DNA of 9,055 bases, taken from Saprospiraceae bacterium (GTDB taxonomy: Bacteria; Bacteroidota; Bacteroidia; Chitinophagales; Saprospiraceae). Below the pieces are notes generated by a model. The model had not been told where the DNA came from. It saw only the letters and a list, made by a program, of their open reading frames with translations, and searched no databases. Each line of letters starts with the position of its first letter. Position 1 is the first letter of the stretch. The position numbers were made by a program, and so were the translations under genes. Of the stretch, positions 1 to 6,020 are shown piece after piece. The DNA lies in assembly GCA_014379065.1 (NCBI GenBank), contig JACMMM010000571.1:1-9055 (forward strand). Direction: 5' to 3'.

Positions 1-1020
1 ATCGAATCGGCCTTCTGCGCCGGGTAAATTGCTGAGAGCGGTTAGGATTTCCTCGCGTTCTATAAACCTCGTAGGTTTTGAAAACCTACGAGGTTTGGAT
101 TCGAGCAACATCGCCACGCCATAAGCAGCCGTGAGGTTATAAGCATTGAATTCCCCAATCATCCGCGCATGCATTTGCGCCCCATCCAATTCCAAATGAA
201 GCCCTTCAAGGCTGTTTTCGATGATTTTCGCTTTGAAATCAGCGGGCTTTTTCAGACTGTAGGTGGCTTTTTGCGCCTTGGTATTTTGCAGCATCAGCAG
301 GCCGTTTTTGTCATCGGCATTGGTCAGGGCAAAGGCTGTTTTTGGCAAATCGTCAAAGAATTTTTTCTTGGCATCGCGGTATTCTGCGTATGTCTTGTGG
401 TAATCGAGGTGGTCGTGAGTCAAGTTGGTAAATACCCCACCTGCGAACGTCGCCCCCGCAATCCTGCGCTGATGTACCGCGTGACTGCTGACTTCCATGA
501 ACACCTGACTGCAAGCCGCATCGGCCATTTTGCGAAGCAATTCATGCACTCGAACCGCATCTGGCGTAGTATGCGTACTTGGAATCACCTCCTCCCCTAC
601 CCTATTTTCCACCGTGCCGATGAGGCCGCATTTGTACCCTAGCGCAGTGAAAAGTTGCCAAAGCAGCGTGGCGGTCGTCGTTTTTCCATTGGTGCCAGTG
701 ATGCCAACGAGTTCGATTTCTTTTGAAGGATTGCCGAAGTAGTTGGAAGCCATCTGGCCGAGTGCTTCGGCGGAGTCGGCGACTTGTATAGTGACCGGGT
801 GACTTGGAGTCACCCGGTCACTATACACAATCGCAACCGCGCCCATTTCTATCGCTGTGTCAATGAACTGATGCCCATCCACCCCCGCACCACGCACTGC
901 CACAAACACATCCCCGGGCTGCACAGCGCGACTGTCGAACCGGATCTGACCGATTTCGATGTCCGTGCTGCCTTGTGTTTCAAGCACTTGCAGGTTTTGG
1001 AGGAGATGGGTTAATAGCAT
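1..1020 (-). CDS. murE: UDP-N-acetylmuramyl-tripeptide synthetase MurE, 5' part (cut by window start)
   Basis: Cytoplasmic ATP-dependent Mur ligase that adds the third amino acid (usually meso-diaminopimelate in Bacteroidota) to UDP-MurNAc-L-Ala-D-Glu. The 340 visible codons show the N-terminal substrate-binding domain (residues about 1-100, with FDSRAVQPGDVFVA near 28-41), the ATP-binding P-loop GTNGKTT at 109-115, HTTPD at 150-154, MEVSSHA at 175-181 and NLTHDHLDYH at 199-208. The last visible residues, GRFD, are where the C-terminal domain begins; the DYAHTPD motif and the DNPR-type diaminopimelate motif would lie beyond the window. The ATG at 1020-1018 gives the expected family N-terminus. 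The gene follows ftsI in the usual dcw order, but the 168-base gap is filled by a repeat element. Oddity: two perfect palindromes are translated in frame, at residues 65-79 and 309-319. Identity is secure; the effect of the inserts is not known. Confidence 0.96.
   Translation of the reverse strand, partial: MLLTHLLQNLQVLETQGSTDIEIGQIRFDSRAVQPGDVFVAVRGAGVDGHQFIDTAIEMGAVAIVYSDRVTPSHPVTIQVADSAEALGQMASNYFGNPSKEIELVGITGTNGKTTTATLLWQLFTALGYKCGLIGTVENRVGEEVIPSTHTTPDAVRVHELLRKMADAACSQVFMEVSSHAVHQRRIAGATFAGGVFTNLTHDHLDYHKTYAEYRDAKKKFFDDLPKTAFALTNADDKNGLLMLQNTKAQKATYSLKKPADFKAKIIENSLEGLHLELDGAQMHARMIGEFNAYNLTAAYGVAMLLESKPRRFSKPTRFIEREEILTALSNLPGAEGRFD
64..96. repeat. 33-base perfect palindrome inside murE, exactly 11 codons
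   Basis: Two 16-base arms (AAACCTCGTAGGTTTT and its reverse complement) surround one central base at position 80. On the minus strand the palindrome is exactly in phase with murE: it encodes residues 309-319, KPRRFSKPTRF. MurE homologues as I remember them have a shorter loop here, so this looks like an insertion of 11 residues. The sequence resembles dispersed palindromes of Bacteroidota genomes, but copy number cannot be seen from this window. Confidence 0.9.
785..827. repeat. 43-base perfect palindrome inside murE
   Basis: Two 20-base arms (785-804 and 808-827, arm TGTATAGTGACCGGGTGACT) flank a three-base centre. It is translated within murE as residues 65-79, including SDRVTPSHPVTI, in the loop between the GAVAIV strand and the ADSAEALG helix of the N-terminal domain, a variable surface part of the family. 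The overall loop length is near normal, so replacement of native sequence is as likely as simple insertion. Confidence 0.9.
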
Positions 1021-1188
1021 TGGTTCGATTGATTTGATTGGTTCGATTGATTCGATTGGGGCGATTGATTCGATTGGGGCGATTGATTCGATTGGGACGA
1101 TCCGAAGAAAGAATGGATTTTGCCTTTTTCGGATCGCCGCAATCGAATCAATCCTCCAATCGAATCAATCAAATCAATCAACAGGTTT
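1021..1188. repeat. Nonamer inverted-repeat element, copy 1 (ftsI/murE junction)
   Basis: The whole gap between the ftsI stop and the murE start is one imperfect inverted repeat. The left arm (about 1022-1097) is built of 9-base units, GATTGATTC alternating with GATTGGGGC or close variants; the right arm (about 1137-1182) holds the reverse complements, broken by CCTCC. The centre is a hairpin, CGATCCGAA at 1098-1106 with TTCGGATCG at 1128-1136 and a 21-base loop. The reverse complement of this core nearly matches the core of the second copy at 4137-4260, so the two copies are in opposite orientations. The low-complexity reading frames across it (runs such as SNQSNQS) are products of the repeat, not genes. 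Confidence 0.9.
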
Positions 1189-3354
1189 TTATTCCAAAAA
1201 CAACACACAAGTCTGCCCACTAGCCCTAGTCCCAGGCGCCAAGCTCTGCCGTCGCACCTTCCCAACCCCTTCCACGCGCACCCTACAACCTCGATTTTCA
1301 AGCAGGTAGATCGCATCTTTCAAACCCATGCCCACCACGGAGGGAATATTTTTGTCGCCTACCGCCCGGTTTTGCATCGTAAGCCCGAGGCTGTCTTTGG
1401 CAATAATCACCCCCCAATCGGCCACGTCTGGGGCTGTGTCCAAACCAAGTCCCAACCAATTCAGGCTTTCTTCAATGTCTTCTTTTGAACCTGCATCGTA
1501 ACTCGGCATTTGGCTGTATTTCAATGGAATAGGCTTCTCGGCATTAATGGGTTTGTGCAGTTCGGCTTTCATCGCAAAGCACTTGTCGGCTATTTGGCGA
1601 AATACCGGGGCAGCTACTTCCGCACCATGGTAGCCGCCGCGTTCCGGTTCGCTGATCACCACGATACAAGAGTAAATAGGGTCGTTGGCAGGGAAATAAC
1701 CACAGAACCCGGCTTGGTGGCGAATGCCTTTAGAAGCCCGGAATTTGTGGTAGTTCAACTGGGCCGTGCCTGTTTTGCCCGCTATGTCGTACAGTGGGGT
1801 GTAGATATTGTGGGCCGTACCATCTGTCACCACCTCTCGCAGTAGTTCTTTGGCTTTTCGGATGGTATTTTTAGAAGCAATGTTGCGCTTGATAGTGTAG
1901 GGACGGAATTCTTTGATGATCTCCCCATAATGTTCCGTGCGCTGCACGAGGTACGGTTTCATCATGCGCCCGTCGTTTGCCACCGCGTTGTAAAACGTGA
2001 GCAATTGCATGGGAGTCAGCAGCAATTCGTAGCCGATGCTCATCCAGGGCAGTGTAGTGCCGCTCCATTCGCTCTTGGGATCCGCCGGGTTTTTCACGAT
2101 TGGGTTTTCTTCGCCCCCGATTTCGATGCCCGTGGGCATGTCGAGCTTGAAATCGCGAAGTAGCTGTACGAAGGCTGCGGGTTTGCTTTTGAAAAACCGC
2201 TGCGCGAGCGTGGCAGTGCCCACGTTGGAAGACTGCGCGAAGATTTGGCGAATGGTCATTGAATCCTGCCCGTGGGGCACTGCATCAATGAGTTCTTCGT
2301 CATAAATCTTTACTTTGCCTTTGAAAACAGGTATTTTTTCGTCAAAATCGTCCAATTCCCCTGCTTCGAGCATGGCCATGAAAGAGGCGAGTTTGAACAT
2401 GGAGCCTGGCTCCACGCGCTCTCCCACCGCATAATTGTAGGTTTCCCAATAAGCCCTTTTGTCTCCTGAATCAGTGCGACCGATGTTTGCCATGGCCCGG
2501 ATTTTCCCGGTTTTTACTTCCATTACGATGGCGCAACCGTGGTCGGCATTGTGGGTTTCGCAGGCATTGAGCAGCGCGGTTTCTGCTGCATCCTGGATAT
2601 TGATGTCCAAAGTAGTTACCACATCATCCCCGGAAGCTGGCTCGATTTCAGCGAGATCGTTGATGGGGATGTAGACATCTCCCGGCACCTTCAACATGAG
2701 TTGCTTGGGAAGATCATCTCGTTTTCCTTCCAATATCGTGTTGAAACTACCCTCTATTCCGACCGGAAGTGCGCCTTCTCGTTGAGAATAGCCGATGGTC
2801 CGTTGTGCCAGAATCTTGAAAGGCCGTTCGCGCTTGCTGACCTGCTCAGCGATAAAACCTCCCGATTGCCGCCCCTCCCGGAAAATGGGAAAGGTTTTGA
2901 TTAACAGCATTTTAGAGTAAGGCAAATTCTTGGCGATCGGCACATAACGGATCCCCCTTGTCCTTGGATCAGCGGCGCGTAGGCTGTCAAACCACTGGCG
3001 GTATGCCCCCGGCGTGTATTGCTGATCAATATAGGTAGAGAGCAGCCACGAAAGGCTGTCCACCGCTTGATCGTTGAAGATTTCTGGAGTAAGCCCCACG
3101 GCTTTTGCGTCAAAATGTATGTCAAAGAACGGTAGCGAGGTGGCGAGCAGCGAACCGTCATCGGCTAAAATGTTGCCGCGCTGACTGGGCACGTCCACCA
3201 ATTTCACATAAAGGCTGTCGGCTTTGGCTTCCCACTTATGGGCGTCCGTGACCGTCAGTTGGAACAAGCGCGTCAAGATCACGACAGCCACCACCAGTAC
3301 CACGGCTGCGACCGAGTACACGCGGATTAGGACTTCGTTTTTGACATTGAGCAC
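1189..3354 (-). CDS. ftsI: Septal transpeptidase, penicillin-binding protein FtsI/PBP3 with PASTA-like C-terminus
   Basis: Class B penicillin-binding protein that cross-links septal peptidoglycan with FtsW and the FtsQLB complex; anchored in the inner membrane with a periplasmic catalytic domain. In 721 residues it shows one membrane segment (about 11-33), a PBP dimerisation domain with SQRGNILADDG (57-67), and the transpeptidase domain with all three active-site motifs: SMFK (318-321), SSN (375-377) and KTGTAQ (527-532). A PASTA-like domain ends the protein (about 667-721, beginning NIPSVVGMGLKDA). The length fits Bacteroidota FtsI proteins with a PASTA tail. The start is a GTG at 3354; there is no in-frame ATG just upstream, a TAA stop lies about 24 bases upstream in that frame, and no clear ribosome-binding site is seen. 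The start lies five bases from a heptamer repeat arm, so the native leader may have been displaced. Confidence 0.97.
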   Translation of the reverse strand: MLNVKNEVLIRVYSVAAVVLVVAVVILTRLFQLTVTDAHKWEAKADSLYVKLVDVPSQRGNILADDGSLLATSLPFFDIHFDAKAVGLTPEIFNDQAVDSLSWLLSTYIDQQYTPGAYRQWFDSLRAADPRTRGIRYVPIAKNLPYSKMLLIKTFPIFREGRQSGGFIAEQVSKRERPFKILAQRTIGYSQREGALPVGIEGSFNTILEGKRDDLPKQLMLKVPGDVYIPINDLAEIEPASGDDVVTTLDINIQDAAETALLNACETHNADHGCAIVMEVKTGKIRAMANIGRTDSGDKRAYWETYNYAVGERVEPGSMFKLASFMAMLEAGELDDFDEKIPVFKGKVKIYDEELIDAVPHGQDSMTIRQIFAQSSNVGTATLAQRFFKSKPAAFVQLLRDFKLDMPTGIEIGGEENPIVKNPADPKSEWSGTTLPWMSIGYELLLTPMQLLTFYNAVANDGRMMKPYLVQRTEHYGEIIKEFRPYTIKRNIASKNTIRKAKELLREVVTDGTAHNIYTPLYDIAGKTGTAQLNYHKFRASKGIRHQAGFCGYFPANDPIYSCIVVISEPERGGYHGAEVAAPVFRQIADKCFAMKAELHKPINAEKPIPLKYSQMPSYDAGSKEDIEESLNWLGLGLDTAPDVADWGVIIAKDSLGLTMQNRAVGDKNIPSVVGMGLKDAIYLLENRGCRVRVEGVGKVRRQSLAPGTRASGQTCVLFLE

Positions 3355-3358
3355 TTCG

Positions 3359-3386
3359 TGAGTGTTAAGTGGTTAGTGGTAAGTGG
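3359..3386. repeat. Heptamer repeat arm, left end of the orf130-carrying element
   Basis: A 28-base stretch of GTGTTAAG/GTGGTAAG-type units directly before the ftsI GTG. Its reverse complement matches 3807-3834 at 23 of 28 positions, so the two arms form an inverted repeat around the four-helix-bundle gene. The same motif family occurs at 5180-5259. Confidence 0.85.
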
Positions 3387-3388
3387 TT

Positions 3389-3781
3389 TTAGTTCCGTGC
3401 TTTTTTATTTGATTCGAGGTTGGCTTTTCGGGTTTTAATAGAGCTGGTAGTTAATCTCATTACTTCGTCCACATCGTTTAGAATTGAAATTTTCTCACCT
3501 TCAGTGAGATAATCGGTCGCATAAAGCAGCTCAATCCAATACCTAGTTTCATTCAACTCTTTTTGAGCAACTTCTAATTTGTTTATAAAATCGGCCCCTG
3601 ATTGTGCATACTCTGACTCTCTAACCATTGCGCCTGGATTTGTATCACTCCTGAACAACTGGCTTGATATTTCAAACTCCTTCTTTTTCTCCCTTAAATG
3701 CTTACAGAGCTTGACTATGCGAATAGCCAATTGAAAACTTTTCTCTCTCAGTATTCCCTTATTTGGTTGTTGATTTTCCAT
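3389..3781 (-). CDS. Four-helix-bundle protein (IVP/S23-like), apparent insertion in the dcw cluster
   Basis: A 130-residue protein that I recognise as the four-helix-bundle family (TIGR02436 type) related to proteins encoded in 23S rRNA intervening sequences, and more distantly to the Avd proteins of diversity-generating retroelements. Family hallmarks: LREKSFQLAIRIVKL (11-25), EISSQLFRSDTNPGAMVRES (37-56), then QSGADFINKLEVAQKELNET and RYWIELL (about 61-85). No signal peptide or membrane segment; probably cytoplasmic and oligomeric, biochemical role unknown, nucleic-acid binding suggested for relatives. It is visibly more AT-rich than its neighbours, is not a normal dcw member, and lies between inverted heptamer arms (3359-3386 and 3807-3846), all of which suggests later acquisition. 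It is in the operon direction and probably co-transcribed. Family assignment is confident; function and mobility are inference. Confidence 0.9.
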   Translation of the reverse strand: MENQQPNKGILREKSFQLAIRIVKLCKHLREKKKEFEISSQLFRSDTNPGAMVRESEYAQSGADFINKLEVAQKELNETRYWIELLYATDYLTEGEKISILNDVDEVMRLTTSSIKTRKANLESNKKARN

Positions 3782-3806
3782 TCTTAACTTGCTTGATTAA
3801 TGTACA

Positions 3807-3846
3807 CCACTTAACACTTAACACTTATCACTTAACACTTATCACC
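3807..3846. repeat. Heptamer repeat arm, right end of the orf130-carrying element
   Basis: Five and a half units of 7 bases, alternating ACACTTA and TCACTTA types. It pairs with the arm at 3359-3386. It overlaps the 3' end of ftsL: the ftsL stop (3830-3828) and about its last five codons lie within the repeat. Confidence 0.88.
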
Positions 3847-4136
3847 TTGGGCCCCTTGTTCTCTAAATCCAGGCCAACAGGCTCCAAACTCTCATCAATC
3901 TGGCTTTGCATACTCTTATACATCGTCTCGCTTTTTATAGAGGTGTATTCCCACTTCAACTCCTTAATTTCTTTTTGAAGCGACTGAATGCGGCGCACGC
4001 CCTTTTCGGAAAAATGCGCATTGGCGATATACAAAATGCCCAAGCCACCCAAAAAGAGCAGGTATTGAAAGTTGCCAAACACCAAGTCTGTGGTGTGGCG
4101 ACTGACGTTGAGGGCGTTGAGTAATTTGTTAGCCAT
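3828..4136 (-). CDS. ftsL: FtsL-like cell division protein, short Bacteroidota type
   Basis: Small bitopic membrane protein expected to join FtsQ and DivIC/FtsB in the complex that activates septal peptidoglycan synthesis. In 102 residues it has a short cytoplasmic N-terminus, one membrane segment (about 23-40, FQYLLFLGGLGILYIANA), then a heptad-rich coiled-coil region (about 48-84, IQSLQKEIKELKWEY onward) and a short tail. Position between rsmH and ftsI is exactly that of ftsL, which is the main support because the family is poorly conserved in sequence. The ATG at 4136 starts MANKLLN. The final residues (VISVK) and the TGA stop are encoded by the heptamer repeat, so the native C-terminus may have been altered. 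Bacteroidota FtsL-like proteins often end in a P-P-K-I type stretch, and GPKVISVK is compatible with that. Confidence 0.85.
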   Translation of the reverse strand: MANKLLNALNVSRHTTDLVFGNFQYLLFLGGLGILYIANAHFSEKGVRRIQSLQKEIKELKWEYTSIKSETMYKSMQSQIDESLEPVGLDLENKGPKVISVK

Positions 4137-4260
4137 TTTTGATTGTTTCGATTGGGCGATTGATTCGATTGATTCGATTGGGGCGATCCGAAGAAGGCAA
4201 AATCCCTGCTTTCTTCGGATCGCACTATTCGAATCAATCCTTCCAATCGAATCAATCGGC
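4137..4260. repeat. Nonamer inverted-repeat element, copy 2 (rsmH/ftsL junction)
   Basis: Fills the entire rsmH-ftsL gap. GATTGATTC/GATTGGGGC-type 9-base units lead into a perfect 13-base hairpin stem, GCGATCCGAAGAA (4183-4195) with TTCTTCGGATCGC (4211-4223), loop of 15 bases, followed by reverse-complement units up to about 4258. The core GAAGGCAAAATCC is almost the same as the reverse complement of the copy 1 core at 1107-1127, so the element is inverted relative to copy 1. Confidence 0.9.
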
Positions 4261-5178
4261 TTATTTCTTCGCTGCTACCCTCAATTTTGCACTCCTTGAT
4301 CGGGTGTTTTGCTTCGTCTCCTCGGCACTTGCTTCTATAGGTTTCTTGGTGACTAAATCCCAGGGTTTTGTAATGTTTCCATAAAAGTCCTTGTCGGGCT
4401 CGCCTTCCATGTTGCCTGATTTCATAAAATTCTTCACCATCCGATCTTCCAGCGAATGGAAGGTGATGACTGCCAATCGGCCTCCCGGTGCGAGCATCTC
4501 CAGCGCTTCTTTCATAAAATCCGCCAGCGCGCCCAGTTCGTCGTTTGCTTCCATCCGCAAGGCTTGAAATACCTGAGAGAGATAGCGCATCCGTTCGCCC
4601 ATCAGGTTTTTCGTACACAGCTCTACCAAATCCCCCGTAGTCCTAAATCGTTTTCTTTCGCGTTCCTGCACCACGGCTTGTGCCAAGGTGCGCGAGTTTC
4701 GCAGTTCGCCGAGTTCGCTGAATATGCGCTGCAATTCCTCTGCACTGCGCGTGTTCAGAAGGTCGGCAGCGGTTTCACCTTCTACGCGACTCATGCGCAT
4801 GTCGAGCGGGGCTTCAAAGCGGTAAGAAAACCCGCGCTCAGCCGTGTCAATCTGGTGGCTGCTCACCCCGAGGTCGGCGAGCATGCCATTGACCGTGCCA
4901 ACGCGGATGCCCTCCGCGCGCAACTGCCGTTTCAAATGCCTGAAATTCGATGGGACGAATGTGAAGCCCGGATGGACTGAGAATTCCTGCTGTTCAGTGT
5001 TCCGTTTCGCGTCTTCGTCTTGGTCAAAGGCAAACAGGCGACCTTTTTCGCCTATTTTTTCGAGTATCAACTTGGAGTGGCCACCGCCGCCAAATGTCGC
5101 GTCCACATAAATGCCCCCGGGCGTAACCCCCAGAAAATCAATGCTTTCGTGTAAAAGGACAGACTCGTGGTACCCCAT
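4261..5178 (-). CDS. rsmH: 16S rRNA (cytosine(1402)-N(4))-methyltransferase RsmH
   Basis: SAM-dependent enzyme that methylates N4 of C1402 in the 30S P-site; also known as MraW. The protein is 305 residues, the normal family length, and begins with YHESVLLHESIDFL (3-16). The SAM-binding loop DATFGGGGHS is at 26-35, an acidic FDQDEDA at 51-57, MLADLGVSSHQID at 99-111, GFSYRFEAPLDMRM near 116-129, and the late motif ITFHSLEDRMVK at 238-249. It ends with the typical basic RSRSAKLR tail (293-300). The ATG at 5178 gives MGYHESVL, the standard start. It follows mraZ as in most bacteria, but separated by an inverted heptamer repeat, and it is followed by the nonamer element, so it has repeat hairpins on both sides. 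Confidence 0.98.
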   Translation of the reverse strand: MGYHESVLLHESIDFLGVTPGGIYVDATFGGGGHSKLILEKIGEKGRLFAFDQDEDAKRNTEQQEFSVHPGFTFVPSNFRHLKRQLRAEGIRVGTVNGMLADLGVSSHQIDTAERGFSYRFEAPLDMRMSRVEGETAADLLNTRSAEELQRIFSELGELRNSRTLAQAVVQERERKRFRTTGDLVELCTKNLMGERMRYLSQVFQALRMEANDELGALADFMKEALEMLAPGGRLAVITFHSLEDRMVKNFMKSGNMEGEPDKDFYGNITKPWDLVTKKPIEASAEETKQNTRSRSAKLRVAAKK

Positions 5179-5179
5179 T

Positions 5180-5259
5180 TGAGTGTTAAGTGATGAGTGT
5201 TAAGTGTTCGCGTCAGGTGTCGCATCGTGCAACACTTATCACTAAACACTTATCACTCA
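5180..5259. repeat. Empty heptamer inverted-repeat element (mraZ/rsmH junction)
   Basis: Arms at 5180-5208 and 5231-5259 (29 bases each) match as inverted repeats at 25 of 29 positions, with a 22-base loop. Units are of the same CACTTAA/CACTTAT family as the arms flanking the four-helix-bundle gene. The mraZ stop codon (5255-5253) is inside the right arm and the rsmH ATG begins two bases from the left arm. Transcribed in the operon it could form a long hairpin just before the rsmH start. Confidence 0.9.
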
Positions 5260-5729
5260 TTTCCCTCTCCGCCCATCACGTCGTTTGCCAAATCGGCAAA
5301 TTCGTTCGGATCAAAAGCGGCTGTGGAAGTGTACTGCTCTGGCGACCAGATTTCAATCTTGCCGTTCATGGCAAGCAGTACGGCTTCTTTGGTGATGCCC
5401 GCATAATCCAGCAAAGGCTTCTGTAACAGGATTCTGTCCGCGCTGTCAGTGGTAAGTGGGTATGCTCCGTAGTGAAAAGAGCGTACAAAGGCGCGGTTCC
5501 GGTCATTGAAACTATTGAGACGGCTCAACTTGGCAGCGATACCGTCCCAGACCGGTTTGGGGTAAAGTGTGAGACACTTCTCAAACCCCCGGTTTACTAC
5601 AAATTCATAGGCCGCACTCTCGCCATTGGATCCTGCTGCGAGAGCAGGTAACTGGCGGAGCAGCGCGGTTGGTAAGCGCAAGCGACCCTTGTCGTCAAGG
5701 GCCACCGGATATTCACCGATGAGTTGCAT
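5253..5729 (-). CDS. mraZ: Transcriptional regulator MraZ
   Basis: DNA-binding protein of the SpoVT-AbrB fold, first gene of the dcw cluster and its regulator; members form ring-shaped oligomers and bind repeated TGGGN boxes near the mraZ promoter. The 158 residues contain two tandem half-domains: the first with GEYPVALDDKGRLRLPTALL (about 5-24), matching the D-x-K-G-R-x-x-x-P signature, the second beginning GAYPLTTDSADRILLQ (about 88-103) and ending in GKIEIWSPEQY. The second half has SADR where family members usually have a GR pair, a mild divergence. The ATG at 5729 gives the usual start. A possible promoter and MraZ box lie 70-105 bases upstream. The stop codon lies in a heptamer repeat arm, so the extreme C-terminus (GEGNE) is encoded next to repeat sequence. 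Confidence 0.95.
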   Translation of the reverse strand: MQLIGEYPVALDDKGRLRLPTALLRQLPALAAGSNGESAAYEFVVNRGFEKCLTLYPKPVWDGIAAKLSRLNSFNDRNRAFVRSFHYGAYPLTTDSADRILLQKPLLDYAGITKEAVLLAMNGKIEIWSPEQYTSTAAFDPNEFADLANDVMGGEGNE

Positions 5730-5801
5730 TGTAGTGTGGGACTGAACTTCTGCTAAGTATGAGTCGGGACAAATGTGGGATCGGTCACCAATTCACAAGC
5801 A

Positions 5802-5835
5802 CAAAAGTAACGGCAGTTTCCATATTTTCCCACAA
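5802..5835 (-). promoter_or_regulatory. Candidate Bacteroidota-type promoter of mraZ and the dcw operon
   Basis: On the minus strand TACTTTTG (5809-5802) fits the Bacteroidota -7 element TAnnTTTG, the only full match I found in the mraZ upstream region. A TTG at 5835-5833 could be the -33 element, but the gap of 23 bases is longer than the usual 19-21. This would give a leader of roughly 65-70 bases. The overlapping TGGGA box fits autoregulation by MraZ. Confidence 0.35.
5816..5834 (-). promoter_or_regulatory. Possible MraZ box upstream of mraZ
   Basis: Minus strand reads TGTGGGAAAATATGGAAAC: TGGGA, five bases, then TGGAA, giving the 10-base period of the known TGGGN-N5-TGGGN MraZ operator, though the second unit is imperfect and a third is not clear. 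It overlaps the candidate promoter. Confidence 0.4.
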
Positions 5836-6020
5836 AACGACACAAACAGCGTCTTTTTTTTGAAAATTTTTTCGTTAAAATTTTTAAATAGTTGGTTATC
5901 AATAGTTTAAATTTTTTAAAAAATAAGGAATTTGTTCAAAATAATTTGCCCTGGCGATAGAAAATATTCCAAAATGAGCAATTTGCCCTGAAAACAAGAA
6001 AGGTAAAATTTACTGCTATG

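Noticed and set aside
1011..1316. Open frames with SNQSNQS / RLIRLGR repeats around the ftsI/murE junction
   Set aside because: They are translations of the 9-base repeat units and overlap ftsI or murE; no independent gene evidence.
3389..3781. Avd accessory gene of a diversity-generating retroelement
   Set aside because: No reverse transcriptase, template repeat or variable repeat is in the window; the simple four-helix-bundle/IVP assignment suffices.
3807..3846. CRISPR-like array in the CACTTAA/CACTTAT tract
   Set aside because: The 7-base units are contiguous with no spacers; it is a heptamer tandem array forming one arm of an inverted repeat.
4141..4258. CRISPR array or rho-independent terminator at the nonamer element
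   Set aside because: There are no equal repeats with unique spacers, and the hairpin is not followed by a T-run; it lies inside an essential operon where termination would be harmful.
3956..4618. 220-codon minus-strand open frame across rsmH, the nonamer element and ftsL
   Set aside because: It is out of frame with two well-supported genes and crosses the repeat; no domain is recognisable.
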